From Nocardioides aquaticus (GTDB taxonomy: Bacteria > Actinomycetota > Actinomycetes > Propionibacteriales > Nocardioidaceae), in assembly GCF_018459925.1 (NCBI RefSeq), contig NZ_CP075371.1, forward strand, positions 3,782,001-3,846,000: a stretch of 64,000 nt of DNA, read 5' to 3'. The number at the start of each line of letters is the position of its first letter. Positions within the stretch are counted from its first letter, which is position 1. This document shows, piece after piece, positions 35,200 through 43,558 of this stretch. The notes under the pieces were generated by a model. That model did not search any database. It worked only from the letters and a program-made list of their open reading frames with translations, and was not told the origin of the DNA. A program made the position numbers and the translations under genes.

Positions 35200-36594
35200 T
35201 CAGACGGTCATGTTCTCCAGCATCTCGGTGACCAGGGCGGCGATCGGCGACCGCTCCGAACGCGTCAGCGTGGTGTGCGAGAAGAGCGGGTGGCCCTTCA
35301 GCTTCTCCACCACCGCCACCACGCCGTCGTGCCGACCGACGCGCAGGTTGTCGCGCTGCGCCACGTCGTGGGTCAGCACCACCTTGGAGTTGGCCCCGAT
35401 CCGCGAGAGCACCGTGAGCAGCACGTTGCGCTCCAGCGACTGCGCCTCGTCGACGATCACGAACGAGTCGTGCAGCGAGCGGCCCCGGATGTGGGTCAGC
35501 GGCAGCACCTCGAGCATCCCGCGCGCCAGCACCTCGTCGATGACGTGGCGCGAGGCCATCGAGCCCAGCGTGTCGAAGACGGCCTGGGCCCACGGCCCCA
35601 TCTTCTCCGCCTCCGAGCCGGGCAGGTAGCCCAGCTCCTGCCCGCCGACCGCGAACAACGGGCGGAAGACGACGACCTTCTGGTGCTGCCCGCGCTCCAG
35701 GACGGCCTCGAGCCCGGCGCACAGTGCCAGCGCCGACTTCCCGGTCCCGGCGCGGCCGCCGAGCGAGACGATGCCGACCTCCGGGTCGAGCAGCATCTCC
35801 AGCGCGACGCGCTGCTCGGCGGAGCGGCCGTGGATCCCGAAGGCCTCCCGGTCGCCGCGTACGAGGTGCACCTGCTTGTCGGGCCCGACCCGGCCGAGCG
35901 CGGTGCCGCGCTCGGAGAGCAGCACGAGCCCGGTGTGGCAGGGCAGGCCGCGCGCCGCGTCGAGGTCGAGGACGCCGTCGTCGTACAGCTCGTCGAGGTC
36001 GGCGGCCGCCACGTCGAGCTCGGCCATCCCGGTGTAGCCGGTGTCGGAGTCGCTGATCGCCTCGGCGCGGTACTCCTCGGCGTCCAGCCCGACCGCGGAG
36101 GCCTTGATCCGCAGCGGCAGGTCCTTGGAGACCAGGGTGACCTCGAAGCCCTCGTCGGCCAGGTTGCGCGCCACGGCGAGGATCCGGGTGTCGTTGTCAC
36201 CCAGGCGGAAGCCCGAGGGCAGCGACGAGGCGTCGGTGTGGTTGAGCTCGACCCGGACGCTGCCGCCGTCCTCCCCCACCGGCACCGGCTCGTCGAGCCG
36301 GCCGTGCTCGACGCGCAGCTCGTCGAGCAGGCGCAGGGCGGAACGGGCGAAGAAGCCGAGCTCGGGGTGGTGGCGCTTGCCCTCGAGCTCGGTGACGACC
36401 ACGACGGGCAGGACGACCTCGTGCTCGGCGAAGCGGCGCAGGGCACCGGGGTCGGCCAGCAGGACGCTGGTGTCGACGACGTAGGTCCGTCGGCCCGGGA
36501 CGGGCTCAGGCCGGACCGGGGCGGGGCGGGGCGTGCGGGAGGACGCGGTGCTGGACGCAGTACTGGGCGCGGTGCTGGACGCGGTGACGGTCAC
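35200..36594 (-). CDS. phoH: PIN-PhoH family ATPase
   Basis: 464 residues combining a nuclease-type PIN domain with a PhoH ATPase. The N-terminal ~35 residues are a low-complexity Ser/Thr/Ala repeat. The PIN domain (~37-170) begins [12 protein letters not shown] and keeps further acidic positions ([20 protein letters not shown]). The ATPase (~225-460) has Walker [14 protein letters not shown] and Walker [12 protein letters not shown]. PhoH2-type relatives in mycobacteria act as RNA helicase-ribonucleases. GTG 36594 is the first start; the conserved part begins ~35 codons in, so the true start may be shorter. Confidence 0.92.
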   Translation of the reverse strand: MTVTASSTAPSTASSTASSRTPRPAPVRPEPVPGRRTYVVDTSVLLADPGALRRFAEHEVVLPVVVVTELEGKRHHPELGFFARSALRLLDELRVEHGRLDEPVPVGEDGGSVRVELNHTDASSLPSGFRLGDNDTRILAVARNLADEGFEVTLVSKDLPLRIKASAVGLDAEEYRAEAISDSDTGYTGMAELDVAAADLDELYDDGVLDLDAARGLPCHTGLVLLSERGTALGRVGPDKQVHLVRGDREAFGIHGRSAEQRVALEMLLDPEVGIVSLGGRAGTGKSALALCAGLEAVLERGQHQKVVVFRPLFAVGGQELGYLPGSEAEKMGPWAQAVFDTLGSMASRHVIDEVLARGMLEVLPLTHIRGRSLHDSFVIVDEAQSLERNVLLTVLSRIGANSKVVLTHDVAQRDNLRVGRHDGVVAVVEKLKGHPLFSHTTLTRSERSPIAALVTEMLENMTV

Positions 36595-36756
36595 GGTGGT
36601 TCCTCACAGGACCGCGCGCGCACTCCTCGCCCCGGCCCTCGTCGCTGCTGCTCTCGGACCGGGAGCGCGCGCGACCGCCGGAGTGCCGGCGTCCGGGACC
36701 ACCGTCGGCCGGGGCCGACGATCGTTCCAGGTCGTGAGCTGCCACGAACGAGCCTC

Positions 36757-36791
36757 CCAGTATGGCGGGCTTCCCCACCCGCCATTGCTGG
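36757..36791. terminator. Hairpin between uppS and phoH
   Basis: ATGGCGGG (36762-36769) pairs with CCCGCCAT (36778-36785) around an 8-base loop; outer CCAG/CTGG pairs extend it. It lies about 65 bases past the uppS stop on the minus strand and could end that transcript or lie in the phoH leader. The rest of the 261-base spacer shows nothing clear. Confidence 0.5.
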
Positions 36792-36855
36792 TGAAAGTAC
36801 GCCCGGGTGCGGGCCGCCGTGGGCCGACACGCCCGTCCGCGAGGTGAACCGCGTG

Positions 36856-37629
36856 TTACGAGCCGAAGCGGCGCTCGCGCTGGGCGTAGGCCCGGATCGC
36901 CCGCAGGAAGTCGACCTTGCGGAACTCGGGCCAGTAGGCCTCGCAGAAGTAGAACTCCGACTTCGCGCTCTGCCACAGCAGGAACCCGCCGAGCCGCTGC
37001 TCGCCCGAGGTGCGGATCACCAGGTCCGGGTCGGGCTGGCCCTTGGTGTAGAGGTGGTCGGCGATGTGCTCGACGTCGAGCACCGCGGCCAGCTCCTCGA
37101 GCGTGGTTCCCCGCGCCGCGTGCTCGTGGAGCAGCGAGCGGACCGCGTCGGTGATCTCACGGCGCCCGCCGTACCCGACGGCGATGTTCACCAGCGAGCC
37201 GTCCACGTCCGCCGTGGCCTCGGCGGCCGCCTTCAGCCGCTCGGCCGTCGCCGGCGGGAGCAGGTCCAGGGCGCCCACCGGGTGCAGGCGCCACCGGCCC
37301 CGCCGCGCCAGGGAGTCGACCGCCTCCTCGATGATCTCGAGCAGCGGGCCGAGCTCGGCGTCGGGCCGGTTCAGGTTGTCGGTGGACAGCAGCCACAAGG
37401 TGACCACCTCGATGCCCACCTCGTCGCACCACTCCAGCAGCGGCTCGATGTTGGCGGCACCGGCACGGTGCCCGTGGGCGGAGTCCCGGCCGACGGTGCG
37501 GGCCCAGCGGCGGTTGCCGTCCAGCATCACGCCCACGTGGTGCGGCAGGTGCTGCGGCATCCGCCGCACCATCCGTGCCTCGTAGGCCGGGTAGAGCACC
37601 CGGCGCACGCCCCGCTTCCAGTCGACCAC
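36856..37629 (-). CDS. uppS: Cis-prenyltransferase (isoprenyl transferase, UppS family)
   Basis: Makes Z-polyprenyl diphosphate carriers for cell-wall lipids from IPP. 257 residues; catalytic Asp in VMLDGNRRWA, then HGHRAGA, STDNLNRP, DLVIRTSGEQRLGGFLLWQS and SEFYFCEAYWPEF, all in order. Actinobacteria carry two or more such enzymes with different chain lengths; this one cannot be assigned to decaprenyl or a shorter product. GTG 37629 follows a TACCAT box at leaderless distance. Confidence 0.95.
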   Translation of the reverse strand: MVDWKRGVRRVLYPAYEARMVRRMPQHLPHHVGVMLDGNRRWARTVGRDSAHGHRAGAANIEPLLEWCDEVGIEVVTLWLLSTDNLNRPDAELGPLLEIIEEAVDSLARRGRWRLHPVGALDLLPPATAERLKAAAEATADVDGSLVNIAVGYGGRREITDAVRSLLHEHAARGTTLEELAAVLDVEHIADHLYTKGQPDPDLVIRTSGEQRLGGFLLWQSAKSEFYFCEAYWPEFRKVDFLRAIRAYAQRERRFGS

Positions 37630-37635
37630 CCGCCG

Positions 37636-37641
37636 ATGGTA
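37636..37641 (-). promoter_or_regulatory. -10 box TACCAT, leaderless promoter of uppS
   Basis: On the minus strand it ends 6 bases before GTG 37629; the divergent hemolysin-III promoter lies 29 bases away. Confidence 0.55.
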
Positions 37642-37669
37642 GCCGCGCCGGAGCCCGTCGCGGCCCCGC

Positions 37670-37675
37670 TAGGCT
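37670..37675 (+). promoter_or_regulatory. -10 box TAGGCT, leaderless promoter of the hemolysin III gene
   Basis: TAGGCT ends 6 bases before ATG 37682. Confidence 0.55.
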
Positions 37676-37681
37676 CGACCC

Positions 37682-38422
37682 ATGAACGAGGCCGCCGACC
37701 GTGCGCAGGACAGGGCCCGCCAGGGCCTGGACCACCTCGGCGACCAGATCAACGAGGTCCTCGCCGAGGTCAAGCCCCGCCTGCGCGGCTGGCTCCACCT
37801 CGGCACGGCACCGCTGACCCTGGCCGCGGGCATCGTGCTGGTCCTGCTGTCGCCGACGGTCGAGACCAAGGTCGCCAACGCGATCTTCTGCGGCACCGGC
37901 GTCCTGCTCTTCACCGTGTCGGCGGTCTACCACACCGGCACGTGGTCGCCGGCGACCTGGCGGCTGCTGCGGCGGATGGACCACTCCAACATCTTCCTGC
38001 TGATCGCCGGCTCCTACACGCCGTTCAGCGTGATCCTGCTCGACGGTACGGAGCAGACCGTGCTGCTGGTGGTGGTGTGGTCCGGCGCGATCCTGGGTGT
38101 GCTCTTCCGGGTGTTCTGGACCGGCGCCCCGCGCTGGCTCTACGTGCCGATCTACCTGGCCCTGGGCTGGGCCGCGGTGTTCTTCATCCCGTCCTTCTTC
38201 GACGGCGCCCTGGACCTCGGCGTCGGTCTCGGCGTCGCCGCCTTCGTCATGATCATCGTCGGTGGCGGCCTCTACACCGTCGGGGGCGTGGTCTACGGCC
38301 TCAAGAGGCCCAACCCGTGGCCGCGCTGGTTCGGCTTCCACGAGATCTTCCACACCTTCACCATCGTCGCCTTCGCCGCGCACTACATCGGGGTCTCGCT
38401 GGCCACCTACTCGCTGCGCTGA
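37682..38422 (+). CDS. Hemolysin III / PAQR-family membrane protein
   Basis: 246 residues with a ~40-residue soluble start and seven TM helices. The PAQR zinc-site pattern is present: AVYHTG in the second helix, RRMDHSNIFLLIAGSYTPF and, near the C-terminus, HEIFHTFTIVAFAAHY. Bacterial members (TrhA) influence membrane fluidity; a haemolytic role is not implied. Divergent from uppS. Confidence 0.92.
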   Translation: MNEAADRAQDRARQGLDHLGDQINEVLAEVKPRLRGWLHLGTAPLTLAAGIVLVLLSPTVETKVANAIFCGTGVLLFTVSAVYHTGTWSPATWRLLRRMDHSNIFLLIAGSYTPFSVILLDGTEQTVLLVVVWSGAILGVLFRVFWTGAPRWLYVPIYLALGWAAVFFIPSFFDGALDLGVGLGVAAFVMIIVGGGLYTVGGVVYGLKRPNPWPRWFGFHEIFHTFTIVAFAAHYIGVSLATYSLR

Positions 38423-38475
38423 GCGGGCCCGCTCCGGGGCCTGCCGGTGCGGCGCCCGCCGTGCGTCGGTTTTAG

Positions 38476-38506
38476 TAGAGTGAATTGATAAGGTTTGTGT
38501 ACTCTA
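38476..38506. promoter_or_regulatory. AT-rich inverted repeat upstream of the dioxygenase
   Basis: TAGAGT (38476-38481) and ACTCTA (38501-38506) are exact inverted copies 19 bases apart in the most AT-rich spacer of this half of the window. The right arm overlaps the -10 box, as an operator would. Confidence 0.4.
38500..38505 (+). promoter_or_regulatory. -10 box TACTCT, leaderless promoter of the TauD-like gene
   Basis: TACTCT ends 6 bases before ATG 38512. Confidence 0.5.
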
Positions 38507-38511
38507 GGTGC

Positions 38512-39444
38512 ATGAACCTCGCCCTCGCCCACACCCGGTCCGCCTCCGTCCAGCAGCTCGGGGGCCGTATCGGCGCCCGCATCGACGACGTCCGCCTCGG
38601 CGCCGACACCTCCGACGCCGACGTCGCGGCGGTCCGCGACGCGATCCTGCGGCACAAGGTGGTCTTCCTCCGCGGCCAGCACCACCTCGACGACGAGGGC
38701 CAGATCGCCTTCGCCGAGAAGCTCGGCCCGCTCACCAGCGCCCACCCGACGGTCAACACCGGCAGCGCCAAGGTCCTCAGCGTCAACGCCACCAAGGGGA
38801 TGGCCGCCAACTCCTGGCACACCGACGTCACCTTCGTCGACCGCGTCCCCGCCTTCAGCGTCCTGCGCGGCGTCACCATCCCGGAGTACGGCGGCAACAC
38901 CGTCTGGGCCAACACCGTCACCGCCTACGACGCCCTGCCGCGCCCGCTCCAGGCCCTGGTCGAGGAGCTGTGGGCGGTCCACACCAACGAGTACGACTAC
39001 GCCGCCGACACCGAGAACCCCACCTCCTACGAGGACAGCGAGGTCTTCGACCGCGCCGAGTTCACCCGCACCCGCTTCGAGACCCGCCACCCGGTCGTGC
39101 GCGTGCACCCGGAGACCGGTGAGCGCTCCCTGGTCCTGGGCCAGTTCGTGAAGTCCTTCGAGGGCCTCAACGGGCGCGAGTCCGCCGAGCTGTTCAACCT
39201 GCTCCAGAACCGGGTCACCCGGCTGGAGAACACGATCCGGTGGACCTGGCAGACCGGCGACGTGGCGATCTGGGACAACCGCGCCACGCAGCACTACGCC
39301 GTGGCCGACTTCGGCACGCAGCCCCGCGAGGTCCGCCGGATCACCGTCGCCGGCGACGTCCCGGTCTCGGTCGACGGCCGTCGCAGCGAGGTCCTCCACG
39401 GCGACGCCACGGCGTACTCGAACCTGGACGCGCTGATCAGCTGA
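38512..39444 (+). CDS. TauD/TfdA-family Fe(II)/2-oxoglutarate dioxygenase
   Basis: 310 residues. The iron facial triad is visible: His and Asp in SWHTDVTF, distal His in [10 protein letters not shown]; the 2-oxoglutarate Arg follows in REVRRITV. Relatives open with a segment like [14 protein letters not shown]. Substrate could be taurine, another alkyl sulfonate or sulfate ester, or an aryloxyalkanoate; there are no sulfonate transport genes next to it. The promoter region is AT-rich with an inverted repeat, so control by a specific regulator is likely. Confidence 0.92.
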   Translation: MNLALAHTRSASVQQLGGRIGARIDDVRLGADTSDADVAAVRDAILRHKVVFLRGQHHLDDEGQIAFAEKLGPLTSAHPTVNTGSAKVLSVNATKGMAANSWHTDVTFVDRVPAFSVLRGVTIPEYGGNTVWANTVTAYDALPRPLQALVEELWAVHTNEYDYAADTENPTSYEDSEVFDRAEFTRTRFETRHPVVRVHPETGERSLVLGQFVKSFEGLNGRESAELFNLLQNRVTRLENTIRWTWQTGDVAIWDNRATQHYAVADFGTQPREVRRITVAGDVPVSVDGRRSEVLHGDATAYSNLDALIS

Positions 39445-39496
39445 CCCGGCCTGCACAGGACTCCCCCGGCGGCCCGCCGCGTGGGACGCTGCGGGG

Positions 39497-41353
39497 GTGC
39501 TGACCCTCGACTCCGCCGCGGGGCGGTGGCTGCTCCTGGCCGCCGTCCTCGGCTCGGGCCTGGCCGGGATCGACGCCACCGTCGTGAACGTCGCGCTGCC
39601 CGCGATCGGGGAGTCCCTCGACGCCGACTTCACCACCCTGCAGTGGACGGTCTCGGCCTACGCGCTGACCCTGGCGTCCTTCATCCTGCTCGGCGGCGTG
39701 CTCGGCGACCGGTACGGCCGGCGGCGGGTGTTCCTGGTCGGCGTGGTCTGGTTCGCGGTCGGCTCCCTGCTCTGCGGCCTCGCCCCCACCGGGTGGGCCC
39801 TGGTCGGCGCCCGCGCGCTGCAGGGCGTCGGGGGCGCGCTGCTGACGCCGGGCAGCCTGGCCATGATCCAGGCCTCCTTCGGCCCCGGTGACCGCGCCCG
39901 CGCGATCGGGGCCTGGTCCGGTCTCGGCGGCGTGGCCACCGCGATCGGTCCGTTCGTCGGCGGCGGACTGGTGGAGCTCGGGTCCTGGCGGTGGGTCTTC
40001 CTGGTCAACGTGCCGCTGGCCGCCCTGGTGGTCTGGGTGACGCTGCGCCACGTGCCGGAGTCCCGGGGCCCCGCCGAGCACGGCCGGCTCGACCTGGGCG
40101 GCGCGGTGCTGGGGGCGCTCGCGCTCGGCGCGCTGACCTGGTCGCTGATCTCGGCCGGGGAGACCGGCCCGGGTCCCGCGACCGTCGTCGCCGGCGGCCT
40201 CGGGCTGCTCGCGGCGCTGCTGTTCGTCGCGGTCGAGCGTCGGGTGGCGAGCCCGATGCTGCCGCTGGCCGTCTTCGCCGCGCCTCAGCTGCGGGCCGCG
40301 AACGCGGTCACCTTCGTGGTCTACGGCGGCTTCGGCGCGATCTTCTTCCTGCTGGTGGTGCACCTGCAGGTCGTGTCCGGCTTCTCCCCGGTCGTCGCCG
40401 GGACGGCCCTGCTCCCGGTCACCGCGCTGATGCTGGTCCTGTCCCCCCGCTCGGGCGCGCTCGCGGCCCGGATCGGCCCGCGCCGCCAGATGGCCGCCGG
40501 CCCGGTGGTGGCCGCGGCCGGCGTGGTGCTGATGCTGCGGATCGGGCCCGGGGCGTCGTACGCCGCCGACGTGCTGCCGGCGGTCGTGGTCCTCGGCCTC
40601 GGGCTGGCGACGATGGTCTCGCCGCTGACCGCGACCGCGCTCGCCGCGGCGCCCCCGGAGCACGCCGGGGCGGCCTCGGGGATCAACAACGCGGTGGCGC
40701 GGACCGCCGGGCTGGTCGCGGTGGCCGCGATCCCGGTGCTGGCCGGGCTCGACGGCCGGGTCTACGCCGACCCGGTCGCCTTCGACGCCGGGTTCGGCAC
40801 CGCGCTGCTGATCTCGGCCGCGGTCCTCCTCGCCGGCGGGGCGCTCGCCGCGCTCACCGTCCGCGACGACGTCCTGGGGGCCGACGACACGACCCCGCCC
40901 GCCCCGCCGCTGCAGCTGCGCCACTGCGCCGGCGTCGGCGGACCGCCGCTGGCCACCCGCGTCGACGCGGCCGGGCACGCCGACTGCGACCCCGTCCCGC
41001 TCACCCTGCTGACGCTCGACCCCGAGGAGACCGCCATGTCCACCACCGCCCCCGATCAGGCCGCCCCGGCCTGCACCCACCTGGTCGACCCGACCCCGCC
41101 CGAGCCGGGCTCGTCGGGGTGCGTCGAGTGCCTCGCCGACGGCGGGCCCTGGGTGCACCTGCGGCTCTGCCAGGAGTGCGGCCACGTCGGCTGCTGCGAC
41201 TCCTCACCGGGCCGGCACGCCACCGCGCACGCGCACCTGGCCGACCACCCCGTGGTCCGCTCGTTCGAGCCGGGCGAGGAGTGGTTCTACTGCTACGTCG
41301 ACGACGTCGCGCTGGAGGTGCCGGGCGCACCACCGGCGCCCAGCCACCCCTGA
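39497..41353 (+). CDS. DHA2-type MFS transporter fused in frame to a UBP zinc finger
   Basis: 618 residues in one open frame. Residues ~1-465 are a 14-TM drug/proton antiporter-type MFS protein (GIDATVVNVALPAIG, LQWTVSAYALTLASF, LGDRYGRRRVFLVG, ALQGVGGALLTPGSLAMI). Residues ~515-618 are a UBP-type zinc finger (CTHL, GCVECL, LRLCQECGHVGCCDSS, GRHATAHAH). A good internal start exists at ATG 41036 with GAGGAG 7 bases before it, which would give a separate 105-residue zinc-finger protein, the usual standalone size. So this is a true fusion, a read-through pair, or a lost stop. Confidence 0.8.
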   Translation: MLTLDSAAGRWLLLAAVLGSGLAGIDATVVNVALPAIGESLDADFTTLQWTVSAYALTLASFILLGGVLGDRYGRRRVFLVGVVWFAVGSLLCGLAPTGWALVGARALQGVGGALLTPGSLAMIQASFGPGDRARAIGAWSGLGGVATAIGPFVGGGLVELGSWRWVFLVNVPLAALVVWVTLRHVPESRGPAEHGRLDLGGAVLGALALGALTWSLISAGETGPGPATVVAGGLGLLAALLFVAVERRVASPMLPLAVFAAPQLRAANAVTFVVYGGFGAIFFLLVVHLQVVSGFSPVVAGTALLPVTALMLVLSPRSGALAARIGPRRQMAAGPVVAAAGVVLMLRIGPGASYAADVLPAVVVLGLGLATMVSPLTATALAAAPPEHAGAASGINNAVARTAGLVAVAAIPVLAGLDGRVYADPVAFDAGFGTALLISAAVLLAGGALAALTVRDDVLGADDTTPPAPPLQLRHCAGVGGPPLATRVDAAGHADCDPVPLTLLTLDPEETAMSTTAPDQAAPACTHLVDPTPPEPGSSGCVECLADGGPWVHLRLCQECGHVGCCDSSPGRHATAHAHLADHPVVRSFEPGEEWFYCYVDDVALEVPGAPPAPSHP

Positions 41354-41394
41354 CCAGCCACCCCTGACCGGCCAGCCCTGACGGGTCGGCGGGC

Positions 41395-42567
41395 TCAGGC
41401 CGCGCCGAGGCGGAGCAGCGAGATCAGCCGGCGGGCGCACTCGCCGCCGACCTCAAGCGCCAGGTCGACGGCGCCGGTCACGTCGAGGTCCTCGCGGGCG
41501 CGCGCCACGGCCAGCCCGGCCTGCTCGCCGCCGCCACCGGGGCGGCCCGCGGCGGCGTACAGCAGGCGGAGGCGCTCGGCGGCGCCCTCGAGCAGCGACT
41601 CGTCGTAGTCCCAGGGATCGCCGACGGGGCGGTCGAGCAGCAGCAGGCGAAGGACGGCCGGCTCGTGGTCGGCCAGGACGGTCTCGACCAGGACCAGGTT
41701 GCCGGTGGACTTGGCCATCTTCTCGCCGCCGGTACGCACGGTGCCGACGTGCAGGTGCGCGCGGCTGAAGGGCCGGACGCCGGTCACCGCCTCGGCCATC
41801 GCCTCCTGGTAGGCGTGGTGCGGGAAGCGCAGGTCCTCGCCGCCGACGAGGACGTCGACGGAGGGGCCGAGGACGTCGACGGCCATCGCGGCGCACTCGG
41901 CGTGCCATCCCGGACGGCCCCAGCCCCACGGGCTGGCCCAGGCGGGGGCGTCGTCGACCGACGGTCGCCACACCGCGACGTCGAGCGGGTGCTGCTGACC
42001 GGGGGCGTCGGTCGGGTCGGCGTACGCCTCGAGCAGCGCGCGGGCGGTCGCCTCGTCGAGCCCGGCGGTGGCGGCGACCCCGGCACCGCGGAACCAGACG
42101 GTGCCGTCGTGCTCGTAGGCGGCGCCGGCGTCCAGCAGGCCCTGCGCCAGCTGCTGCACGGCCTGCACGTGATGGCGGGCGCGCGGCTGGGCGGCCGGCG
42201 TGGCGACCCGCAGGGCGCGCATCGACTGCTCGAAGACGGCCTCCTGCGTGAGCGCGAGCTCGTCGAAGTGCCGGCCCCGCTCGCGGGCGGCCGCCGAGAG
42301 CACGTCGTCGACGTCGGTGACGTTGCGGCAGACCTCCGGCGTCACACCGGTGGAGGCGAGGGCGGAGGCCAGCAGGTCGGCCCACACGAAGGTGGCGGCG
42401 TGGCCGAGGTGTGTGACGTCGTACGGGGTGATCCCGCAGACGTAGATCCGGGCGGAGCCGACGACCCCCAGCCGCCGGCCGGAGAGGGTGACCGAGGCAG
42501 GGCGGGAGGGGGTCGGGCCGACCCGGTGCGACGGGTCGGTCACGGCGGGGATCAACGGTGCGGCCAT
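41395..42567 (-). CDS. mshC: Cysteine:GlcN-Ins ligase-like enzyme of mycothiol synthesis
   Basis: 390-residue class-I synthetase fold derived from cysteinyl-tRNA synthetase. VCGITPYDVTHLGHA contains the HIGH-type motif and the zinc Cys; WHAECAAM gives further zinc ligands; the KMSKS-type loop is KMAKSTGNL. The tRNA-binding C-terminus of CysS is missing, as in MshC, which joins cysteine to GlcN-inositol. The ALA in the KMSKS loop and some divergence leave a second, MshC-like paralogue possible. Mca at 47.97 kb uses the same cofactor. Confidence 0.8.
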   Translation of the reverse strand: MAAPLIPAVTDPSHRVGPTPSRPASVTLSGRRLGVVGSARIYVCGITPYDVTHLGHAATFVWADLLASALASTGVTPEVCRNVTDVDDVLSAAARERGRHFDELALTQEAVFEQSMRALRVATPAAQPRARHHVQAVQQLAQGLLDAGAAYEHDGTVWFRGAGVAATAGLDEATARALLEAYADPTDAPGQQHPLDVAVWRPSVDDAPAWASPWGWGRPGWHAECAAMAVDVLGPSVDVLVGGEDLRFPHHAYQEAMAEAVTGVRPFSRAHLHVGTVRTGGEKMAKSTGNLVLVETVLADHEPAVLRLLLLDRPVGDPWDYDESLLEGAAERLRLLYAAAGRPGGGGEQAGLAVARAREDLDVTGAVDLALEVGGECARRLISLLRLGAA

Positions 42568-42633
42568 GACGCCAGTCTCCCACCCGGGAGCAGGGTGGGA
42601 GACCGCGCGTCGGTCACGGCGCGGCCGTGGAGG

Positions 42634-42905
42634 TCAGACGCGCGACTTGGTCTTGTTCTTGCCCATGGCGCCCTCGGCGACGCCGATGAGCAGGAAGGCG
42701 GCGATGACGGCGACGACGAAGCCGATGATGTTCAGCTCGAAGATGTCGCCGGTCCCGATCAAGCTGGCGATGACGCCACCGATCGGGCGCCCACGACGCC
42801 GAGCACGAGGGTGCCGACGAGGCCGAGCGCCTGCTTGCCGGGCTTGATGAGACGAGCGAGCGCGCCGATGATGAGTCCGACGACGAGCAGTCCGATGATC
42901 TGCAT
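42634..42905 (-). pseudogene. GlsB/YeaQ/YmgE (transglycosylase-associated) membrane protein, single-base frameshift
   Basis: Small stress-linked membrane protein, three TM segments. From ATG 42905, after GGAGAGGA, the frame reads MQIIGLLVVGLIIGALARL and on to TLVLGVVGA, then breaks. The next frame continues PIGGVIASLIGTGDIFELN and a last helix to the tail KNKTKSRV. One missing base in the GGG at 42785-42787 accounts for it; restored length is 90 residues, normal for the family. Read as given it stops after VVGA plus eight residues. Confidence 0.8.
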
Positions 42906-43039
42906 GGTGGGTTCCTCTCCCTAGGTGTGGCAGCACCACCCAGGACGGGAGTGCCCCGCTCTCACGATAGGCCCCACGAACCCCACCAGTCTCACCCTCC
43001 CGGTTCCCCCGGGAGGCCGGACCCGGCAGGATCACGACC

Positions 43040-43558
43040 ATGGAACGCGTCTGGCTCCTCGACCACCTCGCCCTGACCCTGCGCGAGACCGACTTCGCCG
43101 ATCCCGCCCTGGCCGGTCAGCCGGGCGTGCGCGAACGCGGCGTCCGCCTCGAGGTGCGTCCCGTCACCGTCACCGCCGAGGGCTCGCTCTACTCCTCACC
43201 GGCCCTCGCCCTCGCCCCGCCGGTCTGCCGGGTCGACCTGCTGGAGTCCGCCCCCGGTGCGGCCGACCGGGTGCACTGGCACCCCGTGATGCACGACGGC
43301 GAGCCGGGCGAGCGGGTCTTCGACGAGGACCTGTCCGCCGACCCCGAGGGCTGGCTGGCCGCCCGGCTGCGCGACCTGCCCTCCCTGGTGGCCGGGGCGC
43401 CCGAGGCCGACCGCGGGCCGCTGCTGGCCGACGCCGACGCCGTCGCCGCGCTGGCCGGCGAGGTCGCGGCGCAGGTCGCCGCCTCGCTGGCGTCCCTGCG
43501 CGGCCCCTGGCCCGTCGTCACGCACGACGAGCGCGGGATGGCGCCGGTCCCGGCATGA
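43040..43558 (+). CDS. Uncharacterised protein coupled to the amylosucrase gene
   Basis: 172 residues, soluble, acidic, no signal peptide, TM or recognised domain. Notable segments are VWLLDHLALTLRETDF, VCRVDLLESAPGAADRVHWH and MHDGEPGERVFDEDL. The stop overlaps the next start in ATGA, so it is made with the GH13 enzyme and probably works with it. A CAGGAT box ends 7 bases before ATG 43040, consistent with a leaderless start. Confidence 0.7.
   Translation: MERVWLLDHLALTLRETDFADPALAGQPGVRERGVRLEVRPVTVTAEGSLYSSPALALAPPVCRVDLLESAPGAADRVHWHPVMHDGEPGERVFDEDLSADPEGWLAARLRDLPSLVAGAPEADRGPLLADADAVAALAGEVAAQVAASLASLRGPWPVVTHDERGMAPVPA

Noticed and set aside
36533..36847. Possible small gene in the phoH-uppS spacer
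   Set aside because: Overlaps the phoH start antisense, has no RBS or -10 box at a suitable distance and resembles no family.
38421..38434. 14-bp palindrome GAGCGGGCCCGCTC at the hemolysin III stop as a terminator
   Set aside because: It has no loop bases and spans the stop codon; too short to call with confidence.
34849..38475. A 1208-codon open frame on the plus strand
   Set aside because: It runs antisense through the transglycosylase-like, PhoH and UppS genes, all with clear family motifs, and its translation is low-complexity Arg/Gly/His. It is a GC-rich shadow frame.
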